Source: JARRNO01 sp037384885 (GTDB taxonomy: Bacteria; Acidobacteriota; UBA4820; DSQY01). From it: 16,829 nucleotides of DNA. Shown one piece after another: positions 6,071-12,800 of the stretch; the stretch's first letter is position 1; each line of letters opens with the position of its first letter. The translations under genes were made by a program, and so were the position numbers. The notes beneath the pieces were generated by a model. It saw only the letters and a program-made list of their open reading frames with translations, had not been told where the DNA came from and searched no databases. The DNA is taken from assembly GCA_037384885.1 (NCBI GenBank), contig JARRNO010000048.1:1-16829 (forward strand), read 5' to 3'.

Positions 6071-8080
6071 ATGGGCCATACGCACCATGATTCGCGCAAG
6101 GAGCACGTGCCGGACTTGCATCATCGCTGTGATCGAGGTATACGGGTCTTTAAGGGCCGCCCCGGTGCGGAGCCGGGCGCGGTCTCTCCTTTCACGCATC
6201 AGCTTGGGGGTGTCGCCACGGAGCGTCAGGAGGTCACGCGGGCCTTTCACAGGCTCGAAGATTATGGAATTCTGGGAAACCTTGAGACCTGCGCCCTGGT
6301 CAGCCGCTTCGGGTCTCTTGACTGGTGCTGCTTTCCCCAACTGGAATCCCCGAGCGTCTTTGCCGCCCTTCTCGATCCGGACTCCGGAGGACATTTCTCC
6401 GTTGCCCCCGCGGAGCCTTTTCATTCGGTTCAAAGCTATCTTTACCATACCAACGTTGTTCAAACGGACTTTTCCACGGGCCGGGGGCTTGTCCGCCTGC
6501 TCGACTTCATGCCCGTCACCCACGACGGACGTCCCCGGAATCGGTCGATTTTCCGGAAAGTAACCTGCCTGAACGGAACCATGGACCTGGCCGTGGATTT
6601 TTCACCGCGCTTCGATTACGGCCGCCGGCGTCCCACTTTTGTTCGCCGCGGGGACCTTTTGGAAGCTTCAGCGGGAGAAGACTTCCTGACTCTCCAAGCA
6701 AGTTCCCCATTGAAAATCGGGTCGGGCGGGGCAGCTGCGCGCCTCTCCTTGAATGAGGGCGACACGCATTGGTTCGCCCTGGTCTATGGGGAAGCCAGAT
6801 TTCCCGAAACCTCCGCCTTCCCCGCCCATATGGAAGCGGCTTTGGAAGAAACGGTTCGATACTGGGTGGATTGGGCCCACACCTGCGAGAGAAGCCGGTT
6901 TGTTTCGGGCGGCATCTGGCACGAATGGGTCATTCGTTCCAGCCTCGTCCTCAAGCTGCTGACCCACTACAAGACCGGGGCCATTGCCGCCGCTCCCACC
7001 ACGTCCCTTCCGGAATGTCCGGGCGGCGTGCGGAATTGGGACTACCGCTACGAATGGGTCCGCGACGCCTGCTTCACCGTACAGGCACTTTACGGACTTG
7101 GACATCTTCGAGAGGCGGCCGCCTATCTTAAGTGGCTCAGGCGGGTATGCGCGAAACGGGGCGACGCCGCCGGCATCAGGACCATGTATACCCGTCAGGG
7201 CGGTTTCGTGCCCGGCGAGTTCGAACTGCGGCACCTCAGGGGATACCGAAACTCCGCCCCGGTCAGGATCGGAAACGCGGCTTCCGCTCAGCGCCAACTG
7301 GATATCTTCGGTGAAATGGTGGACGCTTTCTACAAAATCCACCGCTACGGCCGACGGCTGGACAGGGAAGACTGGGCGTTCATCCGGGAAATCGCCGACC
7401 ACGTGGCCGGGGTGTGGAACACGGAAGACAGCGGTATTTGGGAAATCCGCGGACCGCTGCGGCACTATACTCATTCGAAGGTCATGTGCTGGGTGGCCCT
7501 GGACCGCGCGGTCAAGCTCGCCCGCCGCCGGAACTATCCAGGCAATGTGGAGCGGTGGACCCGTGAGCGCGCCGCCGTCCGCCGGGCGATCCTCGAACAC
7601 GGGTACAACCGGCGGCTCCACGCCTTCGTGCAGTCTTTCGGATCGGACGTCCTGGACGCCTCTCTCCTCCTCATCCCGCTCATGGGCTTTCTACCGGTGA
7701 AGGATCCGCGGGTTCAGAGTACCATGGAGGCAGTGAGAAGCCACCTGGTTCGCAACGGGCTGGTTCACCGTTATGAGGGAGACGACGCCCTTCCGGCAGG
7801 CGAGGGAGCTTTCGCATTTTGCACCTTCTGGTGGGTCGAACTGCTGGCCCAGTCCGGGTGCGTCATGGAAGCCCAGGATTCATTTGAAGCGGTCACGAGC
7901 CGACTCAGCCCCCTTGGGCTTCTCGCCGAAGAAATCGACGCCGAAGACGGCACCATGCTGGGAAATTTCCCTCAGGCCTTCAGCCATATCGGGCTGATCA
8001 ACAGCGCCATCTACCTCTGGCGGGCCAAGGGCAGAACGCCCACGCTGTCCGCAGCGGACGAATCCCAAGCCACGGCTTGA
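6071..8080 (+). CDS. Glycoside hydrolase family 15 protein (glucoamylase/trehalase-like)
   Basis: A 669-residue protein by the start used here. GH15 enzymes are inverting exo-hydrolases of alpha-glucosides (starch-type glucans, dextrins, trehalose). An N-terminal beta-sandwich begins at RLEDYGILGN (61-70) and runs to about 260. The (alpha/alpha)6 catalytic barrel follows, with RNWDYRYEWVRDACF (321-335). The likely general acid is E458 in GIWEIRG and the general base E578 in PAGEGAF. No signal peptide is visible, so the site of action is probably cytosolic, on storage glucan or trehalose. The start is unresolved. ATG 6071 lacks a spaced ribosome site, GTG 6107 and TTG 6116 are alternatives, and the first 57 residues do not look like the family. 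A strong AGGAGGT at 6228-6234, just before the homologous part, has no standard start codon after it. Substrate cannot be told from sequence. Confidence 0.88.
   Translation: MGHTHHDSRKEHVPDLHHRCDRGIRVFKGRPGAEPGAVSPFTHQLGGVATERQEVTRAFHRLEDYGILGNLETCALVSRFGSLDWCCFPQLESPSVFAALLDPDSGGHFSVAPAEPFHSVQSYLYHTNVVQTDFSTGRGLVRLLDFMPVTHDGRPRNRSIFRKVTCLNGTMDLAVDFSPRFDYGRRRPTFVRRGDLLEASAGEDFLTLQASSPLKIGSGGAAARLSLNEGDTHWFALVYGEARFPETSAFPAHMEAALEETVRYWVDWAHTCERSRFVSGGIWHEWVIRSSLVLKLLTHYKTGAIAAAPTTSLPECPGGVRNWDYRYEWVRDACFTVQALYGLGHLREAAAYLKWLRRVCAKRGDAAGIRTMYTRQGGFVPGEFELRHLRGYRNSAPVRIGNAASAQRQLDIFGEMVDAFYKIHRYGRRLDREDWAFIREIADHVAGVWNTEDSGIWEIRGPLRHYTHSKVMCWVALDRAVKLARRRNYPGNVERWTRERAAVRRAILEHGYNRRLHAFVQSFGSDVLDASLLLIPLMGFLPVKDPRVQSTMEAVRSHLVRNGLVHRYEGDDALPAGEGAFAFCTFWWVELLAQSGCVMEAQDSFEAVTSRLSPLGLLAEEIDAEDGTMLGNFPQAFSHIGLINSAIYLWRAKGRTPTLSAADESQATA
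6116..6144 (+). promoter_or_regulatory. Candidate sigma70 promoter for GH15 gene
   Basis: TTGCAT (6116-6121), a 17-nt spacer, then TATACG (6139-6144). It lies after the upstream terminator and before the conserved part of the GH15 protein. If it is used, the transcript would begin near 6151, downstream of every standard in-frame start codon, which fits the idea that the annotated N-terminus is wrong. It could also be chance. Confidence 0.3.
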
Positions 8081-8121
8081 TTGATGCATCATCAGCGCGA
8101 AGGTGTGAAGCCTCACGGTCT

Positions 8122-8886
8122 TCACCCTCGGGGAAGCGGGAGCAGCGCGCCGCCGCTCAATGCGAGATCGAGCCCTGTGACGTGCCGGCTTGCGCTGCTC
8201 AGCAGAAAGAGGACGGCGGCGGCGGCGTCTTCCGGCTCGGCCACACGGCGAAGCGGGACGCTCCTCACAATCGCTTCCTCTCGCTCTTCAAGGGCTTCGG
8301 CGCTCATGGGCGTCCGGACCCATCCCGGTGAAACGAGGTTGACCCGGATATCAGGGGCCAGTTCCTGAGCCAGAGAGAACACGAGCGACTGAACGGCGCC
8401 CTTGCTTCCTGCGTAGTGCCCGTGCGCCGGTTCCCCGCGCTCTCCTGCGGTGGACCCGATAAAGACAAGGCTCCCCCGGCCCATCGTCCGCGCCGCTTCG
8501 CGCGCCAGGTAATAGGAAGAAAAGGCGTTGGTCTTGAACATGGTCTCCAGCGTGTCCGAAGAAAGCGTCCGGATCTCCCCGTCATTCCAGATGCCCGCGG
8601 AATGGACCAACCCGTCCAGACCGCCCATTTCCCTCCGAGCCGTCTCCATAACCCCGACACAGCCCTTTTCGAGTGCGAGATCCGCCTGGACCGGAATCAC
8701 GCGCTCCGGGGCGAAGCCGGCCAGCGTCTCGACTGGGCCGCCGTGGTTCCGGTAGTGGGCGGCCACTCTGGCGCCCTGGTCCAGCAGGGCTCGGGCGCAG
8801 CTCAGGCCGATGCCGCTCGAGGCGCCGGTTACCAGAAACGCCTTGTCCTTGAGATCCGCGTACCGTCCAAGAACCGAATCCGTCAT
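8122..8886 (-). CDS. Short-chain dehydrogenase/reductase (SDR) oxidoreductase
   Basis: A 254-residue classical SDR, an NAD(P)-dependent oxidoreductase with a Rossmann fold. Motifs: TGASSGIG at 20-27, HSAG at 95-98 in place of NNAG, N120, S145 in FIGSTAG, and the catalytic Y158 and K162 in HYAGSKG, then SPGWVRTPM at 187-194. Length is typical. The sequence resembles the FabG/glucose dehydrogenase-like group, but the substrate cannot be deduced. Its ATG overlaps the stop of the upstream metallohydrolase in an ATGA junction, so the pair is probably translationally coupled. It converges on the GH15 gene, 41 bp apart. Confidence 0.88.
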   Translation of the reverse strand: MTDSVLGRYADLKDKAFLVTGASSGIGLSCARALLDQGARVAAHYRNHGGPVETLAGFAPERVIPVQADLALEKGCVGVMETARREMGGLDGLVHSAGIWNDGEIRTLSSDTLETMFKTNAFSSYYLAREAARTMGRGSLVFIGSTAGERGEPAHGHYAGSKGAVQSLVFSLAQELAPDIRVNLVSPGWVRTPMSAEALEEREEAIVRSVPLRRVAEPEDAAAAVLFLLSSASRHVTGLDLALSGGALLPLPRG

Positions 8887-9671
8887 GAACCATTCTCCTT
8901 CGTCGGGTCAGGCAGGGTCAGGGTGAGGCCGTCGTATGCCGGGCTGACCCCTTCCGGCAGGCTGGACTCAAGATCCTCGTGATCCAGTTCGTGCCCCATA
9001 TGGACCAGGTAGGCCCTTTCCGGAGCAATTTCAGAAACGGCCGCCAGCGCTTCCCCGACAGTCATGTGTGTCGGATGCTCCGGTTCACGGCGCAGGGCGT
9101 TCAGCACCAGGCACTCCACACCGCGCAGCGCCTCAACGGTTGCCTGCGGAATGCGCTTGCAGTCCGTGAGATAGGCGAAGCCGTCGATCCGATACCCTGT
9201 GACGGGTATGAAGCCGTGGTCTCCCTCCAGTGGAAGGATCTGCAGGCCGCCGACCTGGAATCGTCCCCGCACCGGGATGAGATCGACCTTCGGCCGCCCC
9301 CCGCCTTCTGGCACGTCGTCAAAGGCGTACCAGAAAGTTTTCTTGATACCCTGAAGCGTCCGCTCGGTGCCGTAAAGGGGTACCGGCGCTCTTTGCCGGT
9401 ATGCAAAAAGTCGCGTGTCGTCCAATCCGAGAATAAGGTCCGCGTGGGCGTGCGTCACGAGAATAGCGTCGAGCCGCTGGATTCCGAACTTAAGGGCCTG
9501 CTGTCTGAAATCGGACGAGGCGTCGATCAGGATGGAGGCTTCCCCGTTCCGAATCCAGACCGACTGTCTCATCCGGCGGTTCCTGGAATCCTTCGACGTG
9601 CAGACCCGGCAGCGGCATCCAATGACGGGAACGCCCACAGAGGTTCCGGTTCCCAGGAAGGTGACTTTCAT
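8883..9671 (-). CDS. PhnP-like metallo-beta-lactamase-fold hydrolase, variant metal site
   Basis: A 262-residue MBL-fold protein of the PhnP type, whose members hydrolyse phosphodiesters such as cyclic phosphates. The N-terminus has FLGTGTSVGVPVIGC and the structural zinc cysteines C19, C21 and C24 (GCRCRVC). The metal motif reads THAHADLILGLDD (73-85): H74, H76 and D78 are present, but the usual HxHxDH histidine at 79 is leucine (codon CTT). Other probable ligands remain: H152 in GDHGFIP, D170 in YLTDCK, H224 in YLVHMGHELDH. The start is ATG 9669-9671, with GGAGG 5 nt upstream; the open frame extends further but lacks a better site. It forms a coupled pair with the downstream SDR gene. The lost ligand may change metal content or activity, or may be a sequencing error. 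Confidence 0.87.
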   Translation of the reverse strand: MKVTFLGTGTSVGVPVIGCRCRVCTSKDSRNRRMRQSVWIRNGEASILIDASSDFRQQALKFGIQRLDAILVTHAHADLILGLDDTRLFAYRQRAPVPLYGTERTLQGIKKTFWYAFDDVPEGGGRPKVDLIPVRGRFQVGGLQILPLEGDHGFIPVTGYRIDGFAYLTDCKRIPQATVEALRGVECLVLNALRREPEHPTHMTVGEALAAVSEIAPERAYLVHMGHELDHEDLESSLPEGVSPAYDGLTLTLPDPTKENGS

Positions 9672-9772
9672 CTGCGCCTCCGAGTGTTCAAGAATATCAC
9701 GAGCGGGGCGGCCGGCATATTCCCACCCGGCCGGGACCTGCCCCGCAGGATCGTTGGGAACACCCGTCATCG

Positions 9773-9801
9773 TTGAAGAGGGCTTTCTTTTCTGCTAGTC
9801 T
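9773..9801 (+). promoter_or_regulatory. Candidate sigma70 promoter for thpR-plsY-gpsA
   Basis: TTGAAG (9773-9778), a 17-nt spacer, then TAGTCT (9796-9801) preceded by TGC. The predicted start near 9808 leaves only about 14 nt before the TTG start of thpR, just enough for the GGAGG at 9808-9812. The short leader makes this less certain than the other promoters. Confidence 0.4.
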
Positions 9802-9821
9802 CGGGTTGGAGGTTCAGGCTC

Positions 9822-10385
9822 TTGCGCGCATTTCTCGCCCTCGATGTTCCGGACAACGTACAGGAACGGCTCGGACGGCTCGTCGCAATTCTTGCGCCGC
9901 TTGCGAAGCATGTGAAGTGGGTTCCAGCGCATCAGATTCACCTGACGTTGACCTTCTTCAAGGATCTATCCGCACGTACCCTGGAGGATATGCACGAGCC
10001 GGTCGGCGCACTCGCCGCCGGGACGCACCCCTTTGTCCTCCAGGCCGCAGGCGCGGGCGCGTTTGGTCCTTCCGGGCGCCCGAATGTTATCTGGTGCGGC
10101 GTCGAGGACAGCGGCGGCCGGCTGGCCGCCTTCGTTTCGGAACTCCAAAAAACCCTGGCGTGCTTGGGCGTTGCCCCCGAAGGGCGTCCCTTTCATCCGC
10201 ATTTGACTCTCGGACGGGTGAAGGGAGGGGCGGAACATGCCCTCTCAAACGCGATTCCCACCCAGAACCGCTTCGAAGCCGGAGCGATCGCTGCGGACCA
10301 CCTCACACTTTACGAATCCCAGCTCTCCTCGTCCGGACCCAGTTACCGGGTCCTGCGGACGTGGCCTTTCACTGGGGGATCTTGA
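9822..10385 (+). CDS. thpR: RNA 2',3'-cyclic phosphodiesterase (2'-5' RNA ligase family)
   Basis: A 187-residue member of the 2H phosphoesterase family. ThpR opens 2',3'-cyclic phosphate ends of RNA; some members also join 2'-5' ends in vitro. Both catalytic HxTx motifs are present, HLTL at 40-43 and HLTL at 127-130, in the usual spacing, and the N-terminus RAFLALDVP is typical. The start is TTG at 9822-9824, with GGAGG 9 nt upstream. The stop shares one base with the plsY ATG (TGATG), so translation of plsY is probably coupled to it. It looks full length and intact. Confidence 0.9.
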   Translation: MRAFLALDVPDNVQERLGRLVAILAPLAKHVKWVPAHQIHLTLTFFKDLSARTLEDMHEPVGALAAGTHPFVLQAAGAGAFGPSGRPNVIWCGVEDSGGRLAAFVSELQKTLACLGVAPEGRPFHPHLTLGRVKGGAEHALSNAIPTQNRFEAGAIAADHLTLYESQLSSSGPSYRVLRTWPFTGGS

Positions 10386-10996
10386 TGGGCGTCGACATCG
10401 TATTGATCCTTGCCGCTTATTTGCTCGGGGCCCTGCCGTTCGGCTTTTTGCTGACGCGGCTGCGTACGGGGAAGGACATCCGGAATTCGGGCTCTGGGAA
10501 TATCGGCGCGACCAACGTTCTACGGACCCAGGGCGCCATATGGGGGCTGTTGACCCTTGTCCTGGATTTTGGGAAGGGCTTCGCCGCTGTCCTGTTTTGC
10601 GCCCATTTCGGGTCGGCGGCCTGGATGGGCGCGGCCGGCGGGGCGGCGGCGGTGGTCGGCCACTGCTTCCCCGTGTACATCGGCTTCCGCGGCGGTAAAG
10701 GCATCGCCACGGGGCTCGGAGCCTTTGTGCTGATTGCTCCCGGGCCCACACTCCTTGCTCTCGCGGTGTTCATCGTTTCCGTGGTCCTCTTCCGCCTGGT
10801 GTCTCTCGGCTCCATTTTCGCCTCTCTGAGCTTTGGCGCCGCCCTGCTGGTCCGCCACCTGGCAAGGGGCGCCTACGATCCCTGGACTGTTGCGCTCGGG
10901 ATCTTGATCGCGATCCTTCTCGTGGGCAGGCATCACCGGAACATCGCGCGCATTCTCAAGGGAACGGAAGAACCCCTTTGGGGAAAAAAACCATGA
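10385..10996 (+). CDS. plsY: Acyl-phosphate:glycerol-3-phosphate acyltransferase
   Basis: A 203-residue polytopic inner-membrane enzyme that makes lysophosphatidic acid from acyl-phosphate and sn-glycerol-3-phosphate, the first acylation in phospholipid synthesis. The three cytoplasmic motifs of the family are all visible: SGSGNIGATNVLR (35-47), GHCFPVYIGFRGGKGIATG (92-110) and RHHRNIARILKGTEE (183-197). Hydrophobic segments lie at about 4-24, 51-73, 80-100, 112-137, 141-157 and 166-181. Length matches the family. The ATG overlaps the thpR stop by one base, and its own TGA overlaps the gpsA ATG. It needs the glycerol-3-phosphate that GpsA makes, so the damage in the next gene matters for this one. 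Confidence 0.94.
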   Translation: MGVDIVLILAAYLLGALPFGFLLTRLRTGKDIRNSGSGNIGATNVLRTQGAIWGLLTLVLDFGKGFAAVLFCAHFGSAAWMGAAGGAAAVVGHCFPVYIGFRGGKGIATGLGAFVLIAPGPTLLALAVFIVSVVLFRLVSLGSIFASLSFGAALLVRHLARGAYDPWTVALGILIAILLVGRHHRNIARILKGTEEPLWGKKP

Positions 10997-11864
10997 AAAC
11001 GCTCCAGAACGCGGTGATATGGGGCGCCGGCTCTTGGGGCGCCTTTTCCATGAGCCAGAGGACTTTTCCCCGGACGCCGCGCTTTGGGTTTCCGTCGTGC
11101 CCACCCAGTTCTTGCCGCCGCTCTGGAACCGGATAGGGCCGAAATGTCCCGGTGACACACTGGTGGTCTCGGCCTCAAAGGGAATTGAGCAAGCCTCGCT
11201 GAAGCTTCCCTGCGAAATTCTGGATGCCGTCCTTCCGGCCGGCGCCGCTCCGGCTGTGGCCCTCTCCGGTCCCTCCTTCGCCGCCGGCCTCGCCGCCGGA
11301 GATCCCACGGCGGTGGTTTTCGGGTGCCCCGACACCAAGCGGGCCCAAAGGGCCCAGCGCCTTTTCTCCCACGATCATCTCCGCGGATACGTGACGCGGG
11401 ACCGGAAGGGAGTGGAGCTGGGCGGCGCCGTGAAAAACGTCATTGCACTCGCCTGCGGAATCGCTTCGGGACTCGGATTCGGTCACAACGCCGTCGCCGC
11501 CATCATCACGCGTGGTCTGAGTGAAATCGTAAGGCTTGGAACCGCGCTTGGTGCGGACGCCCAAACTTTCTCAGGTCTTTCAGGCATCGGAGACCTGGTT
11601 CTAACTTGTACGGGGGGAGAAAGCCGCAACAGGACGGTTGGAACGCGGCTCGGGCGTGGCGAAAAACTGGAAGACATCCTGCACTCCATGAAGATGGTGG
11701 CCGAAGGCGTCGCGACCACCTGCTCGGTCTGCGAACTCGCCTCCCGTGAGGATGTGGAGATGCCTATTACTTCCGCGGTTGAAAGGATTCTGTACCGCGG
11801 CCTTTCCCCGGAACAGGCGTTGAAGGAGCTTTTGGCGCGCGAACTGAAGCCCGAGGCATGGTGA
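10993..11864 (+). pseudogene. gpsA: NAD(P)H-dependent glycerol-3-phosphate dehydrogenase, disrupted by internal deletion and frame change
   Basis: GpsA reduces dihydroxyacetone phosphate to sn-glycerol-3-phosphate. The gene starts at ATG 10993 in an ATGA overlap with plsY and encodes MKTLQNAVIWGAGSWGA, the normal dinucleotide-binding start. That frame then ends at TAG 11134-11136 after 47 codons. The rest of GpsA continues in another frame from about 11052 to 11864: EDFSPDAALWVSVVPTQFL, SASKGIE, SGPSFAAG, GGAVKNVIA with the catalytic-type lysine, GIGDLVLTCT, SRNR. Compared with E. coli GpsA, about 40-45 residues between GAGSWGT and the VVPS region are missing, and the net loss is not a multiple of three. 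The only start in the second frame is ATG 11019 (281 codons), and it would lack the nucleotide-binding motif. The C-terminal catalytic domain looks intact. Either a recent real lesion or an assembly or sequencing error. Confidence 0.8.
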
Positions 11865-11872
11865 GTGGATTC

Positions 11873-11901
11873 TTGACAGCCATATTGGCTTCTGCTAGGC
11901 T
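11873..11901 (+). promoter_or_regulatory. Sigma70-type promoter of the lipoprotein gene
   Basis: Consensus TTGACA (11873-11878), a 17-nt spacer, then TAGGCT (11896-11901) with TGC just before the -10. It lies 9 bp after the gpsA stop and about 40 bp before the lipoprotein start, leaving a leader of normal length with its ribosome site. Confidence 0.75.
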
Positions 11902-11942
11902 CAAACAGGTTTTCGTTCGAGACAACCGAAAGGGAGGAAGCA

Positions 11943-12197
11943 ATGAAAGGATTGTTGAAGCTCTTTGTTATGGCGTTGCTGGCGCTCGGCATCATGGGTT
12001 TTGTTGCGTGCCAGAAGACGGCCACCACTGAAAACAAGCCCGCTGAAGCGCCCGCGGCCGAAGCGAATCAGCCTGCGGAAGCTCCCGCACCCACCATGGA
12101 AGCGAACGCCCCCGCCACGGAGGCGAACCAGCCCATGGGCACCGAAACGAACAAGCCCGCGGAAGAGCCTGAGAACGCTCCCGAATCGGGAAGCTGA
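11943..12197 (+). CDS. Small Ala/Glu/Pro/Asn-rich lipoprotein
   Basis: 84 residues. A type II signal peptide is clear: K2 and K6, a hydrophobic core at about 7-21, and a lipobox FVAC with C23 as the lipidated residue. The mature 61 residues are low-complexity and probably disordered, rich in Ala, Glu, Pro and Asn, with degenerate repeats (EANQP twice, NKPAE twice). There is no cysteine after C23 and no known domain. GGGAGGAAG precedes the ATG at good spacing. It has its own promoter (11873) and terminator (12221), so it is an independent unit. I do not recognise a family; a spacer-like or envelope-associated lipoprotein is plausible but unproven. Confidence 0.8.
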   Translation: MKGLLKLFVMALLALGIMGFVACQKTATTENKPAEAPAAEANQPAEAPAPTMEANAPATEANQPMGTETNKPAEEPENAPESGS

Positions 12198-12220
12198 ACC
12201 GGCGGCGGGTCATGAACGAA

Positions 12221-12248
12221 AAAGGAGCGGCTTTGCCGCTCCTTTTTT
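12221..12248 (+). terminator. Rho-independent terminator after lipoprotein gene
   Basis: AAAGGAGCGGC (12221-12231) and GCCGCTCCTTT (12235-12245) form a perfect 11-bp stem with a TTT loop. The T-run 12243-12248 overlaps the stem end. It lies 24 bp after the lipoprotein stop. Confidence 0.92.
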
Positions 12249-12286
12249 CATGCTCGCGCCACGCGAGCCGCACTGGCACCGGGTGG

Positions 12287-12315
12287 TTGACACCCCCTTT
12301 CGGCGCGCCTAAGAT
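12287..12315 (+). promoter_or_regulatory. Sigma70-type promoter of the response regulator gene
   Basis: Consensus TTGACA (12287-12292), a 17-nt spacer, and TAAGAT (12310-12315), 26 bp before the response regulator ATG. The good boxes and the terminator upstream point to constitutive, independent transcription. Confidence 0.78.
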
Positions 12316-12341
12316 GAATTAAAATTCAAAAGGGACAGGGA

Positions 12342-12731
12342 ATGCCCAAGATTCTCCTATGCGAAGACAATCCTGACATTCGCGAAATGGTGGAGTTCAT
12401 TCTCGAGGGGGCTGGGTACGACATCGTGTCCATCGACAAGGGGCATGAAGTGCGTTCTTTCGTCCTCCGTGAGGGACCGGATCTCCTTCTGCTGGACCTT
12501 CGAATCCCCGATCTGGATGGATATGGCGTTCTCTCTGAACTCTCCAGGCTGCCCCGCGAGGCCGTACCGCCGGTCGTGATTCTGTCGGCGAAAACGAGCG
12601 ATCTCGACCGGGAGCAGGCCCTGGCCATGGGCGCCCGGGAATTCCTGGAAAAGCCATTCACTATGGACGGACTGTTGATGGCTGTCCAGAGAAACGTTAC
12701 CGCGAAAGACACCTCCGATTCCGGCTCTTGA
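12342..12731 (+). CDS. Single-domain response regulator (CheY-like receiver)
   Basis: 129 residues, one receiver domain and no output domain. Key residues are in place: acidic pair E8 and D9, phospho-acceptor D52 (LLLLDLRIPD), S82 in ILSAK and K104 in EKPF. The last 15 residues are a polar tail. It presumably passes on phosphate or acts by protein contact, as CheY, Spo0F or DivK do. No histidine kinase is in the window, so the partner is unknown. AGGGA lies just before the ATG. It converges on the glycosyltransferase gene, and its tail lies over the region where a longer LAB_N gene would be expected. Confidence 0.9.
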   Translation: MPKILLCEDNPDIREMVEFILEGAGYDIVSIDKGHEVRSFVLREGPDLLLLDLRIPDLDGYGVLSELSRLPREAVPPVVILSAKTSDLDREQALAMGAREFLEKPFTMDGLLMAVQRNVTAKDTSDSGS

Positions 12732-12743
12732 GCGAAAAGCGGC

Positions 12744-12800
12744 CTATCCCGTAAAGCCCAACACGAGCCAGAATGCCCCCCAAGAAAATCCCGATTTCAC
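12744..12800 (-). pseudogene. Possible remnant of a LAB_N-type (lipid-A-disaccharide synthase N-terminal domain) small membrane protein
   Basis: A GTG overlaps the glycosyltransferase stop (GTGA) and opens an 18-codon frame, VKSGFSWGAFWLVLGFTG, then TAG. From memory of the LAB_N family, these proteins begin with a hydrophobic stretch like WLxxGFxGQxLFxxRF. Here TAG falls exactly where Gln (CAG) is expected, and the next codons read AAF. After that the similarity stops and the response regulator gene occupies the DNA. LAB_N genes commonly sit directly after DPM-like glycosyltransferases, which supports the idea. The match is short, so this is tentative. Confidence 0.35.

Noticed and set aside
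8099..8130. Imperfect hairpin (GTGAAG and CTTCAC arms) between the convergent GH15 and SDR genes.
   Set aside because: It overlaps the SDR stop codon and has no T-run on either strand, so a terminator call is not supported.
9773..10384. Upstream extension of the plsY frame by about 204 codons, and a similar extension of the metallohydrolase frame to 9770.
   Set aside because: The plsY extension overlaps thpR, which has both HxTx motifs. The family N-termini and ribosome sites fit the shorter starts.
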